A DNA stretch of 64,000 nucleotides from Natronomonas halophila (GTDB lineage Archaea > Halobacteriota > Halobacteria > Halobacteriales > Haloarculaceae). Below the pieces are notes generated by a model. The model saw only the letters and a list, made by a program, of their open reading frames with translations. It had not been told where the DNA came from and searched no databases. Location: assembly GCF_013391085.1 (NCBI RefSeq), contig NZ_CP058334.1:2170001-2234000 (forward strand), written 5' to 3'. Shown here piece by piece: positions 8,597-17,449 of the stretch (the first letter of the stretch is position 1; every line of letters starts with the position of its first letter). The translations under genes were made by a program, and so were the position numbers.

Positions 8597-9927
8597 GCCG
8601 ACCCCTCCATCGCGACCGAAAGCGGGCCGGTCGTCTCCCAGTCAACGACCCGGATATCGCGCGACCGGAGTCGCCGGAGGCGGAGGTCACGCTGGATGCC
8701 TGCGACCCGGGCGCCGATGCCGTTCTCGGTGGCGTCGCGCGCACGGTCGGCCATGTTCGGACTCACGACGACGACGGCGTGGCCGGCGGCCGACAGGGTC
8801 CGGGCGAGCGACAGCGGCGCGTCGTCAAGCAGCGGCGAGACGAGGACGACGTCCGAAGCGCGAGGGAGGCGGTCGCGGAGAGCGGCGGCGTTGGTCGCTT
8901 CGGCGCGGTGGCGGACGCTCCCGGCGAAGGCGGGTTGCGGCGCCGCCCGCTCGGCCGCGGCAGCGTCGATGACCGCCTTCAGCACCGCCTCGGTTCGCGT
9001 CCGCGTGGTCGCATCGTCGCCGATAGGCACCCACGGCCGGCCGGCACGGTCGCTCGGCGTCGTCGCGCCGACGGCCTCGGCGTCGATACCGAGCGCGGCG
9101 AGCCCGACGCGGTGGTCGGCTGCGAGCAAGCGGTCGACCAGTTGCTCGGCGGCGTGGGCCGCGAACTCGGCGGCAGTCGGATGCCCCGGCGCGCGGACGA
9201 CCCGTCCCGGGGTGCGCGCATCGACGACGACGGCCGTCTCCGAGGCGTTCGTCTCCCGGAAGTTGACCGTCGTCATGTCGCCGGTCTTGGCGAATCCCCG
9301 CCAGTCGACCCGGCTTGCAGCGTCGCCGTGGCGGTGCTCGCGGACCGAGTGGAACTCCAGGCCACTTCCGGGGGTGTCGGCCGTCCGGATGCCGATTCGC
9401 TGGTCGGCGGCCGCCCGAATCTCGGGGGCCGTCGTCAGCGGCCGACACCGAAGCGTCTCGTCGCCGCTCGCCGCCAGTCGGTCGGTGCGGGACTCGACGG
9501 CCGACAGCGGCCGAAAGCGGGCCGTCGGGTCGCCGAAGTCGTATTCGCCGTCGCCGGCGACGACCTCGTAGGAGATAGTATCCGTCTCGCCGGGCCGAAG
9601 CGATAGACACCCGCAGGGCCGGCCCATGACTCGGACCTGCTCGGGCGGTCGGTCGTGGACCCGGACGTCGGGGAGGATGCGGTCGCCCTCGTTGCGGACC
9701 GTGAGCGTGACGGTGGTCGGCTGGCCGGGGGTGACAACTGCGGGGTCGAAGGACCGCTCGACGGTTATCGAGGGCGGGGGCGGCCGCGAGACGGTCGCGG
9801 CGACGGCGTAGACGAAGGGGACCGTTGCCGACATGAAGAGGACGCCGTTGCCGAGGACGGCGCCGGTCGTCACGAGGACGACGCCAGCCAGCACCGCCGC
9901 GTCGAACCGACCGAGCGCCGACGCCAT
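8593..9927 (-). CDS. DUF58 domain protein
   Basis: A 444-residue protein. Two N-terminal membrane segments (about residues 8-45) are followed by a beta-rich region with conserved-looking ERSFDPAVVTPGQPTTV. The DUF58 core is RHGDAASRVDWRGFAKTGD, and a von Willebrand-A-like end contains VVLVSPLLDD. Start ATG 9927 shares one base with the stop of the upstream gene (TGATG). DUF58 proteins are partners of MoxR ATPases; their biochemical activity is not established. Confidence 0.9.
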   Translation of the reverse strand: MASALGRFDAAVLAGVVLVTTGAVLGNGVLFMSATVPFVYAVAATVSRPPPPSITVERSFDPAVVTPGQPTTVTLTVRNEGDRILPDVRVHDRPPEQVRVMGRPCGCLSLRPGETDTISYEVVAGDGEYDFGDPTARFRPLSAVESRTDRLAASGDETLRCRPLTTAPEIRAAADQRIGIRTADTPGSGLEFHSVREHRHGDAASRVDWRGFAKTGDMTTVNFRETNASETAVVVDARTPGRVVRAPGHPTAAEFAAHAAEQLVDRLLAADHRVGLAALGIDAEAVGATTPSDRAGRPWVPIGDDATTRTRTEAVLKAVIDAAAAERAAPQPAFAGSVRHRAEATNAAALRDRLPRASDVVLVSPLLDDAPLSLARTLSAAGHAVVVVSPNMADRARDATENGIGARVAGIQRDLRLRRLRSRDIRVVDWETTGPLSVAMEGSA

Positions 9928-10541
9928 CAGCGACCCTCCCCGTCCATCCGTGCCTCGATTGCTCGGACGGTCCGCCCGATGCGCCGTTTCGTCGTCCGCC
10001 GCGGCCGGAACCACGTCCGGAGGCGCCACCGGAACGGCGCCTCCCGACCCTGGGCGAGATACGCCGCCGCGACGGGGTCGTCCGTCCAGTCGCCACGCCT
10101 GACGCGCTCGGCGGCGGCCTCGTGGGAACAGCCCTCGGCGTGGACGAGGACGTCGGCCGCGAGCGAGCGGAGCGTCTCCTTCGCGTCGTCGTGGTCGTCG
10201 CCTTCGGCCGCGGCGTCGGCGGCCGCCTCGACCGCGGCATCGAACCCGCGGCCGACCGTGGGGACTGTCCCGTCATCGATGGGATAGCGCGAGACGGCAC
10301 CGAAATCGCCCGTCTCGGTCTTGGAACCGGCCGTTCGGGCGACCCACAGCAGACAACAGACCCCGAGCGCGGCCAACCAGAAGGCGCGGTCGCTGGCCTC
10401 GCTCACCGACCGGGCACTCGCTATCGCGCCGACGCCGAGCGATTCGGCGAAACCGGGCGCGATGACGAGCAGCACGCCCGCGAGGATTCCCGCGATGCCG
10501 AGGCCGGCGAGGAGCGCCCCCGTTTCGACCCGCCCGTTCAC
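9927..10541 (-). CDS. Small membrane protein between DUF58 and transglutaminase genes
   Basis: A 204-residue protein with an N-terminal membrane helix (about 8-30), a second helix (about 53-68), then a soluble part ending in a basic stretch (WRLRTWFRPRRTTKRR). The start is GTG 10541, and its GTGA overlaps the transglutaminase stop. Neither family nor function could be read. Tight coupling on both sides argues that it belongs to the same complex as the DUF58 and transglutaminase proteins. Confidence 0.75.
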   Translation of the reverse strand: MNGRVETGALLAGLGIAGILAGVLLVIAPGFAESLGVGAIASARSVSEASDRAFWLAALGVCCLLWVARTAGSKTETGDFGAVSRYPIDDGTVPTVGRGFDAAVEAAADAAAEGDDHDDAKETLRSLAADVLVHAEGCSHEAAAERVRRGDWTDDPVAAAYLAQGREAPFRWRLRTWFRPRRTTKRRIGRTVRAIEARMDGEGR

Positions 10542-13213
10542 GCCTCGGTCCCTCCGTCCTCGGTCGATGCTTCGCGTATCCGCTCGATGGCTGCCTCGAC
10601 CGCCGCCGTCCGTTCCTCGGCCTGTCGGTCGCCGTACTCGACTTCACGGAAGGCCGAAAGCAGCGTGGCGACGTCATCCTCCGGGAGACCGTCGTGTTCG
10701 ACGGCCCATCTGGCGATTTCGCCCGGCGTCGAGGTCCGCCACGAGGGGACCGACGCGTGGTCCCGGAGTTCCGCCCACGCTTCGCGAATCGTCGGCCGGT
10801 CGGCGTCGGTGGCCGTCACCGCGCCGGCCGCGTCATCGCCTCGCAGGATAGCGGGGACGCATCGTCGGAGGCCCCGACCCATCGCGGCCGCCAGCATCGC
10901 CCCGAGCGTCGCGATGCCCCCCGGGCCGTCGGTCAGGAGTGCGATGCCGGCCTCGATTCGGCGCCGAAGTTCGGGTAGCGTCGCGTCGACGGCGGCGCCG
11001 ATGCCGACGACGCCGCTCAGGGCCGACTGGACCGCCGCCGCGAGGAGGCGGTCACGGTCGGCCAGGAGTCGACGGGCACGGATATCGCGGCGCCGGCCGA
11101 GGCCGACGAGGCCGCCGACGAGACCCAGGCCGAGACCGAGGACGCCGGCGGCGTTCCAGTAGAGGCCACCGAGTCGCGCCGTCCCCGTCAGGCGGGCGCC
11201 GCCGAGTTCGGTGCTGGCCGTCTCGCCGAGCGGGTTCGACGCCGAGTCCGAAGCGTTGACGTAGCCCTCCGGCGCGGCTGCGGTGACCGTCACGGGGTCC
11301 GAAAGCGGGAGACGGATGACGGCCGTGCCGTCGGCGTCGGTTTCGGTGACGGGCGCGCCGTCGACGGTCACCGTCGCGTTCGCCACCGGTTCGTCCTCGT
11401 ATTCGACCCGGACGCTCGCCGAGGTGTAGGGGAGGGCGGCCGGCCCTTCGGGGGTGACCGAAACCGAGAGCGGACCGGTCGTGCCCGCCTCCGAGTCGTT
11501 CGACCGCAGGACGACCGTCCGGTCGCCGCTGACGGCCTCGCGCTCGACGGCGATGTCGGTCGTTTCGGCGTCCGGCAACTCGATGGCCGCGCTGCCGCGG
11601 TCGTCGGTGGTGGCGACCCGCTCGCCGTCGACGGTGACCGCGGCGCCGGGTATCGGCCGTCCCTGAATGGTTGCGACCAGCTCGATAGGTTCGCCGGGCG
11701 CGGGGTCGTCGAGCAGGTCGATATCGGCGGTCGTCGGCAGGGCGAAATCGACGATTGGGGCGGCTTCGCCCTGATTTCGGGTGCCGTAGGCGGAGGCCCC
11801 TTCGTCGGTATCCTGCGCCAACCGGACGGTCCCCTCGGTGAGTCGAATCTGGATGCTCAGCGTCTCGGCGTAGGGGACGGTGCCGGTGACGCTGCCGACG
11901 CGGTTCGTTCCGCCGACCAGTTCGCCGTTGAACAGCACGTCCGCGCGCCGGACCGGCGTCCCGTCCCGCGTCACCACGGCCGTCGTCGCCTCGCCCGGAA
12001 CGGGGTCGTCAGTCAGCGTGACGGAAATCGAACTCCCGGTCTCGTCGTTTCTGGTCAGGGGGTCGGTCTCGTCGTCCCCGGTGTCGGTGCTGGTGTTCCA
12101 GCCTTCGTCGAGTTCATCGAGCGGTGCCGGGTCGCGGCCAGCCGCGACGCGCTCGTCGGCCGGCGTCGGGTCGAAGGTCACCCACCCGACGTCGGCGATA
12201 TAGACTTCGACCCACGCGTGGGCGTTCGCGCCGCGGACGAGATACCGCTCCTCGCCGACGCGTTCGCCGGGGCTGTAGCCCGTGACGTAGCGGGCCGGTA
12301 TCCCCTGGGTCCGCAGCATCGCGACCATCGAGGTGGCGAAATACTGGCAGTAGCCGGCCTCCATCCCGAAGACGAACTCCGTCGCGACGTCGTTGCCCCG
12401 CTCGTGGGTGGCGTTCAGCGAGTAGTCCTTGTTGGCCTCCAGCCAGCGCTCGACGGCCAGCGCCGACTCGTAGGGGGTCTCCGCGTCGGCGGTTATCGTG
12501 TCGGTGCGGTTGGCCAGTCGCTCGGGCGTGTCTTCGGGGAGTTGGGTGTACCGCGCCTCGATTTCTTCGGGGTAGTCGCCGTCGCTGGCGACCGCCGCCG
12601 AGGGCCGCGATACCGGCCCGTAGGTCAGCGTGGTGTACGTCTCGCCGGCTCGAATCGGCTCCTCGACGGTGAAGGCCCGCTCCGCGTCGACGAAGACCTG
12701 CCTGTCGCCCGCAGTCGCGAAGGCGGGGCGGTTGACCGTCACAAGCGACCGGAACGACCGGCGGACCTGGATGTCGATTTCGTAGGCCGGCTGGTCGGCG
12801 CCGGCCGCCGGTACGGGGGAGGAGAGTGGTTCGCGCGAGGCGGCGTCCCGCTCCCAGCCGTCGCCGGTGTAGGTGGCGTAGGCGCCGAGGCGCCACCGCG
12901 AGGGCTCGGGGCTTTCGACGACCAGTTCGGGACTGTCGCCCAGTTCGAGGCGGCCGCCGACGGTCGCCCGCTCGGGGTAGCCCCCCGTGGAGACGCCGCC
13001 GTAACTACTGACGCCCGAACTGTCGTTCGCACCGGGGCCGTCGTCGCCGACCATCGACTCGCCGTCCCCGTCGAATCCGAGGCCGCCGTCGTCGATGCCC
13101 TCGCCCTCGACGCCGAGGTCGGGGATTGGCGTCTGTATCCCGGCGGCCGGCGCGAGGCCGCCGCCGAGAACGAGGCCGACGAGACAGCAGGCTGCGAGTA
13201 TCGCCCGTCTCAT
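10538..13213 (-). CDS. Surface transglutaminase-like protein with Ig-like repeats and DUF4129-like tail
   Basis: An 891-residue protein and the first gene of a four-gene minus-strand operon. An N-terminal signal sequence (about 1-25) leads to a transglutaminase-like core with the full triad: Cys289 in GYCQYF, His332 in NAHAWVEVY and Asp348 in TFDPTP. Several carboxypeptidase-regulatory-like beta repeats follow (about 400-650). Then come a membrane helix (about 665-690) and a cytoplasmic tail (WAVEHDGLPEDDVATLL) resembling DUF4129. The catalytic domain should face outside. Bacterial relatives are protease- or crosslinking-like enzymes; the substrate is unknown. A weak box lies near 13240-13250. 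Confidence 0.9.
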   Translation of the reverse strand: MRRAILAACCLVGLVLGGGLAPAAGIQTPIPDLGVEGEGIDDGGLGFDGDGESMVGDDGPGANDSSGVSSYGGVSTGGYPERATVGGRLELGDSPELVVESPEPSRWRLGAYATYTGDGWERDAASREPLSSPVPAAGADQPAYEIDIQVRRSFRSLVTVNRPAFATAGDRQVFVDAERAFTVEEPIRAGETYTTLTYGPVSRPSAAVASDGDYPEEIEARYTQLPEDTPERLANRTDTITADAETPYESALAVERWLEANKDYSLNATHERGNDVATEFVFGMEAGYCQYFATSMVAMLRTQGIPARYVTGYSPGERVGEERYLVRGANAHAWVEVYIADVGWVTFDPTPADERVAAGRDPAPLDELDEGWNTSTDTGDDETDPLTRNDETGSSISVTLTDDPVPGEATTAVVTRDGTPVRRADVLFNGELVGGTNRVGSVTGTVPYAETLSIQIRLTEGTVRLAQDTDEGASAYGTRNQGEAAPIVDFALPTTADIDLLDDPAPGEPIELVATIQGRPIPGAAVTVDGERVATTDDRGSAAIELPDAETTDIAVEREAVSGDRTVVLRSNDSEAGTTGPLSVSVTPEGPAALPYTSASVRVEYEDEPVANATVTVDGAPVTETDADGTAVIRLPLSDPVTVTAAAPEGYVNASDSASNPLGETASTELGGARLTGTARLGGLYWNAAGVLGLGLGLVGGLVGLGRRRDIRARRLLADRDRLLAAAVQSALSGVVGIGAAVDATLPELRRRIEAGIALLTDGPGGIATLGAMLAAAMGRGLRRCVPAILRGDDAAGAVTATDADRPTIREAWAELRDHASVPSWRTSTPGEIARWAVEHDGLPEDDVATLLSAFREVEYGDRQAEERTAAVEAAIERIREASTEDGGTEA

Positions 13214-13334
13214 CGGTCGCCGGTGTCGCCCTCCATACTTCCTCTAAACTACGGTTGCGGGACCATTAGTTCGTCGGGGGCCCCGCTCTGTGGCTTCCGC
13301 CACGTTAAATACCGCCCCACCCGACCGGACGAGC

Positions 13335-14501
13335 ATGACACGCTCCGTTTGGCTGAAAGCCGACGACGCCGTCGGCGACTGGGAGGCGCGCAAGCGCCGT
13401 ATCACCGCCGGTATCGAAGCCGGCGTCGACTGGGTCCTCGTCGACCAGCGCGACGTGGGCCGCGTCCGTGACCTCGGCCGGGTCAATATCGCTGCCTTCG
13501 CCGGCGACGACGTCCACGTGATGGACGCCGAAGCCCAGGAGGACGCCGAGGCCGACGCGATTATCGTCGGCAAGGACGGCGAGGGCGACGGCACCGTCGA
13601 CCTGCCGAACGACTTCTCGGGGTCGGCGGACCTCACCACGCTCCGCCGCACCGACGGCCCCGCGGGCGCCTACGTCCGCATCCTCGATTCGGACTACGAG
13701 GCCTTCGCCGAGGAAGCCGCCAAAGACGCCGATTTCACCATCGTCATCGGCGAGGACTGGCAGATTATCCCCCTCGAAAACCTCATCGCCCGAATCGGCG
13801 ACGAAACTGACCTGATTACGGGCGTCCAGAGCGCCGAAGAGGCCAGAACGGCCTTCGAGACGCTTGAACTCGGCGCCGACGCCGTCCTGCTGGATTCGGA
13901 TAATCCCGACGAGATTCGGGAGACCGTCGAGGTCCGCGACGAGACCGAACGCGAACGGCTCGACCTCCAGACGGCGACGGTCACCGCCATCGAACAGACC
14001 GGGTCGGCCGACCGCGTCTGCGTGGACACCGCCACGATGCTCGAACACGACGAGGGGATGCTCGTCGGGTCGATGTCCCGCGGGCTCTTTTTCGTCCACG
14101 CGGAAACCGCCGACTCGCCCTATGTCGCCTCCCGGCCGTTCCGGGTCAACGCGGGCGCCGTCCACGCCTACGTCCGGACGCCGGGCGGCGAGACGAAGTA
14201 TCTCGCCGAACTCAAATCGGGCGACGAGGTGCAGGTCGTCGATACCGACGGCAACACCCGCGAGGCCATCGTCGGCCGCGCGAAAATCGAGAAGCGCCCG
14301 ATGTTCCGCATCGAGGCCGAAACCGAGAACGGCGACCGCATCGAGACGCTCCTGCAGAACGCCGAGACCATCAAGGTCGCCACCAGCGAGGGCCGCAAAG
14401 CCATCACGGACCTCGAGGAGGGCGACGAGGTGGTCATCTACTACGAGGAGGTCGCCCGCCACTTCGGCGAGGAAGTCGACGAGAGCATCATCGAGAAATA
14501 G
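13335..14501 (+). CDS. 3-dehydroquinate synthase II (archaeal type)
   Basis: A 388-residue enzyme of the archaeal shikimate route. It converts 2-amino-3,7-dideoxy-D-threo-hept-6-ulosonate to 3-dehydroquinate by oxidative deamination with NAD. The N-terminus MTRSVWLKADDAVGDWE, the middle segment SMSRGLFFVHAET and the end EEVARHFGEEVDESIIE are characteristic. ATG 13335 is preceded by GTTAAATAC at 13304-13312, centred 27 nt upstream, giving a leaderless start. An in-frame ATG at 13290 lies upstream of this box and is unlikely. aroD, the next pathway step, lies at 19301-19975. Confidence 0.93.
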   Translation: MTRSVWLKADDAVGDWEARKRRITAGIEAGVDWVLVDQRDVGRVRDLGRVNIAAFAGDDVHVMDAEAQEDAEADAIIVGKDGEGDGTVDLPNDFSGSADLTTLRRTDGPAGAYVRILDSDYEAFAEEAAKDADFTIVIGEDWQIIPLENLIARIGDETDLITGVQSAEEARTAFETLELGADAVLLDSDNPDEIRETVEVRDETERERLDLQTATVTAIEQTGSADRVCVDTATMLEHDEGMLVGSMSRGLFFVHAETADSPYVASRPFRVNAGAVHAYVRTPGGETKYLAELKSGDEVQVVDTDGNTREAIVGRAKIEKRPMFRIEAETENGDRIETLLQNAETIKVATSEGRKAITDLEEGDEVVIYYEEVARHFGEEVDESIIEK

Positions 14502-14533
14502 GGTTCGCGTTCGGCTATTTCACCGGCCGGCTC

Positions 14534-14983
14534 TCAGCCATCGAGGGCTTTTCGCATACAGGTCGCCGACTTCGGACAGAGGTCGGTGAATTCGCCGGTT
14601 TCCCGAATCTCCGGCGGCACGGTCTCACGGTCGATTACGTCGTAGCCGTGCGCGTCGAAGAAGGCCTCCGCGGTCGTGGTGAGTAGATAGAGCGTCTCTA
14701 CCCCGTTCGCTTGCGCTCGGGCTTCCAGCGCATCGCAGAGTGCCGTCCCGTAGCCCTGTCCCCGCTTCGATTCCGGAACGACGACCGAACGCAGGAGCGC
14801 GTCCGGGCCGTAGATTTCGAGGCCTCCGCCGCCGACACGCTCGGTTCCCACGCTGGCAACGAAAAACCGGCCCTCGCTCGTTCGGAGGTCTCCTGTCGGC
14901 AGTCCGCTGGCTTCCAGCAGGTCTTCGAGCCACCCCATCCGCTCTGCGTCGGCGCTCGTGAGCGTTATCGAGCCGGGCAGCAT
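14534..14983 (-). CDS. arsN2: Arsenic-resistance GNAT acetyltransferase, ArsN2 type
   Basis: A 149-residue GNAT enzyme. The acetyl-CoA loop is the form V..ESKRGQGYGTAL, and the tail contains TDLCPKSATCMRK, a cysteine pattern shared by ArsN2 proteins. ArsN-type enzymes acetylate glutamate-analogue arsenicals; that specificity is only inferred here. It is the last gene of arsR-arsM-orf100-arsN2 and overlaps orf100 by 19 nt. Confidence 0.82.
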   Translation of the reverse strand: MLPGSITLTSADAERMGWLEDLLEASGLPTGDLRTSEGRFFVASVGTERVGGGGLEIYGPDALLRSVVVPESKRGQGYGTALCDALEARAQANGVETLYLLTTTAEAFFDAHGYDVIDRETVPPEIRETGEFTDLCPKSATCMRKALDG

Positions 14984-15267
14984 CGGTCATCGGTCGGCGC
15001 TTGCCGAATCGTGATTCGGGCCTTTCCGCCGAGGTCGAACGCCATCGACTCGCAGTCGTAGAAACAGCGGACCAGTCGGTAGCCACGCCGCGCGCCGACA
15101 CCAAGCGCGACGACGGCGGCAAGCGCAAGGGTGGCGATAACCGGTTGGCTGACTGCCCAGAGGAGTATCGGGACGGCGGCGACGACGCCGAATCGGGCGA
15201 AAATCGCTCTCCATGTCGGTGCTGTACGGCTTGGACGGTCGCGTGGGTCGAGTGGTGGCTTGTGCAT
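14965..15267 (-). CDS. Uncharacterised 100-residue cysteine-containing membrane protein of the ars operon
   Basis: A small protein with one long or two short hydrophobic segments (about residues 24-58). A soluble tail has Cys68 and Cys72 (CFYDC) and a near-terminal Cys96-Cys97 pair. It starts 2 nt after the arsM stop and overlaps arsN2 by 19 nt, so translation is coupled to arsenic genes on both sides. I do not recognise the family. Paired thiols next to arsM and arsN2 would suit arsenite or organoarsenical binding at the membrane, but this is inference. Confidence 0.7.
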   Translation of the reverse strand: MHKPPLDPRDRPSRTAPTWRAIFARFGVVAAVPILLWAVSQPVIATLALAAVVALGVGARRGYRLVRCFYDCESMAFDLGGKARITIRQAPTDDRCCPAR

Positions 15268-15269
15268 CG

Positions 15270-16136
15270 TTATTCGGTGGTCTTCGGTCGGTTACTCGGT
15301 TCGGATGCCGGCTTTTCGGCTTCGATGCGTGCGGCGGTGACGTAGTCGCTCAAATCGAGTTCGTCGTCCCATTCGCGGATGAACTCGCTGTCGTCCGTTT
15401 TCGGGGTGATGGAGACGTCGACGAACCCGGCGTCGGTCAGCATCGCTTCGAGCGCCGAAACGGTGGCGGCCCCGCCGATACAGGCCGATACCGACGTCGG
15501 GTCCGCCCGGAGGGCCTCAAATCGGTCATCCGGCGGGTCGGCGGTCCGGACCACGTCGGAGACGGCGAGGCGGCCGCCCGGTCGAAGGACGCGATGGGCC
15601 TCGCGGAACACCTGCGGTTTGTCGGGCGAGAGGTTGATGACGCAGTTCGAGAGGATGACGTCGACGGACGCGTCGGCGACCGGGAGGTGTTCGATTTCGC
15701 CGAGGCGGAACTCGACGTTCGAGGCGTCGTTCTTCGCGACGTTTTCGCGGGCCTTCGCGACCATCTCGGCGGTCATATCGACGCCGATAACGCGGCCGGA
15801 CTCCCCGACTTCCTGCGCGGCGAGGAAGCAATCGAAGCCGCCGCCGGAGCCGAGGTCGAGGACGGTCTCGCCCGACTCGAGGGTAGCGATGGCGGTCGGG
15901 TTCCCACAGCCGAGGTTCAGGTTCGCCCCCTCGGCGACGGTATCGAGGTCCGCCTCCGTGTAGCCGCGGTCGGTCGCGCCGTCAGCGGCCGTCTCACCGC
16001 AGACATCGGTGCTGGAACAACAGGACGAGTCCGCATCGGCCGCGATTCGGGAGTACCGCTCACGGACGGCGGCGTGCTGTTCCGCGGCGGTGAGCATGCC
16101 GTCGTCCGAATCCGGAGTGGTAGTGTCGTCGGTCAT
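15270..16136 (-). CDS. arsM: Arsenite S-adenosylmethionine methyltransferase
   Basis: A 288-residue ArsM that methylates As(III) using SAM. The SAM motif is VLDLGSGGGFDCF. ArsM-type cysteines are visible: Cys39, Cys40 and Cys46 in the N-terminal region, Cys165 in SNCVINLSPDK and Cys219 in SACIGGA. The last two match the conserved arsenic-binding pair of the family. The ATG overlaps the arsR stop by 4 nt. It detoxifies arsenite to methylated species in the cytoplasm. Confidence 0.95.
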   Translation of the reverse strand: MTDDTTTPDSDDGMLTAAEQHAAVRERYSRIAADADSSCCSSTDVCGETAADGATDRGYTEADLDTVAEGANLNLGCGNPTAIATLESGETVLDLGSGGGFDCFLAAQEVGESGRVIGVDMTAEMVAKARENVAKNDASNVEFRLGEIEHLPVADASVDVILSNCVINLSPDKPQVFREAHRVLRPGGRLAVSDVVRTADPPDDRFEALRADPTSVSACIGGAATVSALEAMLTDAGFVDVSITPKTDDSEFIREWDDELDLSDYVTAARIEAEKPASEPSNRPKTTE

Positions 16137-16495
16137 GGTCTGGTCTCATCGAGAACGTCGAGCAGTCGTTCCGCCCGCGGCGTCGCGGTGTAGTAGCGCC
16201 AGCGGCCCTCCTTTCGCCGCTCGACTAAGCCGGCGCTGAAGAGCTTCGAGAGCGCCTGACTGACCGCGCTCTGGCTCACGCCGAGTGCGGGCTCTATCTC
16301 GCAGACGCAGAGGTCCTCGTCGGCCTCGGCGATGAGCCGAAGCGCCTCGTACCGGGTGTCGTTGCCCAGCGTCGACAGCGCCCGGACGTCATCGGCGATG
16401 TCATCGTTGGTCAGGCCGTGGCTCGCCGTAGAGCAGCCGTTCGACGTCTGCGGTCGGGCATCCTGTGTCGGGGAGTCCGGCTTTTGCTCACTCAT
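16133..16495 (-). CDS. arsR: ArsR family arsenic-responsive repressor
   Basis: A 120-residue winged-helix repressor. The metalloid motif DLCVCEIEPALG (Cys63, Cys65) matches the ELCVCDL signature of arsenite sensors. The recognition helix reads SQSAVSQALSKL. An extra cysteine (Cys21) in the N-terminal arm could be the third ligand. It heads the ars operon. Its promoter contains a TATA box (16524-16533, reverse strand) overlapping an inverted repeat, so autorepression relieved by As(III) is expected. Confidence 0.95.
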   Translation of the reverse strand: MSEQKPDSPTQDARPQTSNGCSTASHGLTNDDIADDVRALSTLGNDTRYEALRLIAEADEDLCVCEIEPALGVSQSAVSQALSKLFSAGLVERRKEGRWRYYTATPRAERLLDVLDETRP

Positions 16496-16509
16496 TTTAG
16501 TATATGCTA

Positions 16510-16529
16510 ATATTAGAATACTCTAATAT
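16510..16529. promoter_or_regulatory. ArsR operator palindrome overlapping the ars promoter
   Basis: A 20-bp inverted repeat with perfect 8-bp arms, ATATTAGA and TCTAATAT, separated by ATAC. It lies 15-34 bp upstream of the arsR ATG and overlaps the TATA box, so a bound repressor would block TBP/TFB. Size and symmetry fit ArsR-family operators. Confidence 0.75.
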
Positions 16530-16603
16530 AAAAGTTCCCCCGAACTGCCGGCTGGTCGTGATGGCGAGGGAATGCTATGGAAGAATGCTCTCTACAAGCC
16601 CTC

Positions 16604-17296
16604 TCACGGTTCGGAGAGGTCGTAGGTTCGGACCGTCTCGTAGGGCGGGAACCGCCCGTCGGAGAAATCCAGCGCGACGAGTTCGAGCTCGGAGACGGGT
16701 CTCGGTGGAAGGTCCAGTGAACGGTTCCGTTCGAGGTACTGAAGCAGTCGTTCGTAGCCATCCCGTCGTGTGAAGTGGCCGAGCGTCAGATGCGGGATGA
16801 ACCCCGTTCGGTCGCGTTCCCGGACAGGAACCCCGGCGATGGAACAGACGCGGTGGTTCAATGCCGCGAACCGTCCGTCATCCGCTACCTCCGCGTAGAC
16901 GACGTCCGGGAAGAGGTTGAGTCGTGGAATGTCGACGGCAAACGAGGTGGCCTCCTCGAGTGCGTCATCGAGTTTCGCGACGAGTTCCGCCTCTTCCTCC
17001 GGGGCGAACTCGGCTTCGTCCTGCGGGTTTTCGACGACGTTTCCGAGCACTTTGACGGTGATATGGAGGTTCCGCGTCGGTTGTGCTGCGAAGCAATCGA
17101 ACCCATCGAGCCGTTTCAGGATGGGTTCGACTCGGGACCGGACGGTATCGTCCGTGATTCGGGCCAGCAGGACCAGATGCCGCCCACGGCCGCCCGCCCG
17201 CTGGCGCACGTCCTCGTCGGTTATCGGGGCAAGCGATAGCTCGTGGCGACGATTCCAGAACGTTGCGGGGTTGGAAGCCAGCCCGTCGTCGGCCAT
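16604..17296 (-). CDS. 2H phosphoesterase (2'-5' RNA ligase/LigT-like)
   Basis: A 230-residue protein with the two HxT motifs of the 2H fold, HITVKV and HLTLGH, about 100 residues apart. Such enzymes act on 2',3'-cyclic or 2'-5' linked nucleotides; the substrate is unknown. It is longer than ThpR and has an N-terminal extension (ATFWNRRHELSLAP). ATG 17296 is preferred; the open frame extends to 17368. It is distinct from the canonical ThpR at 26174-26722. Confidence 0.8.
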   Translation of the reverse strand: MADDGLASNPATFWNRRHELSLAPITDEDVRQRAGGRGRHLVLLARITDDTVRSRVEPILKRLDGFDCFAAQPTRNLHITVKVLGNVVENPQDEAEFAPEEEAELVAKLDDALEEATSFAVDIPRLNLFPDVVYAEVADDGRFAALNHRVCSIAGVPVRERDRTGFIPHLTLGHFTRRDGYERLLQYLERNRSLDLPPRPVSELELVALDFSDGRFPPYETVRTYDLSEP

Positions 17297-17449
17297 ATCC
17301 GGCGCTGCATCCGCGTCCGAAAAAAGGCTTCGTCGGTCGACTCGTGGCTCTCGGAGCCGCCGAACCACAGGTGGTTCACGCGGATGGTAAGGCCGTATTA
17401 CCAGTATATATCCCCGTATAACGAACTGTACGTTCGCCGTCCAACAGGT

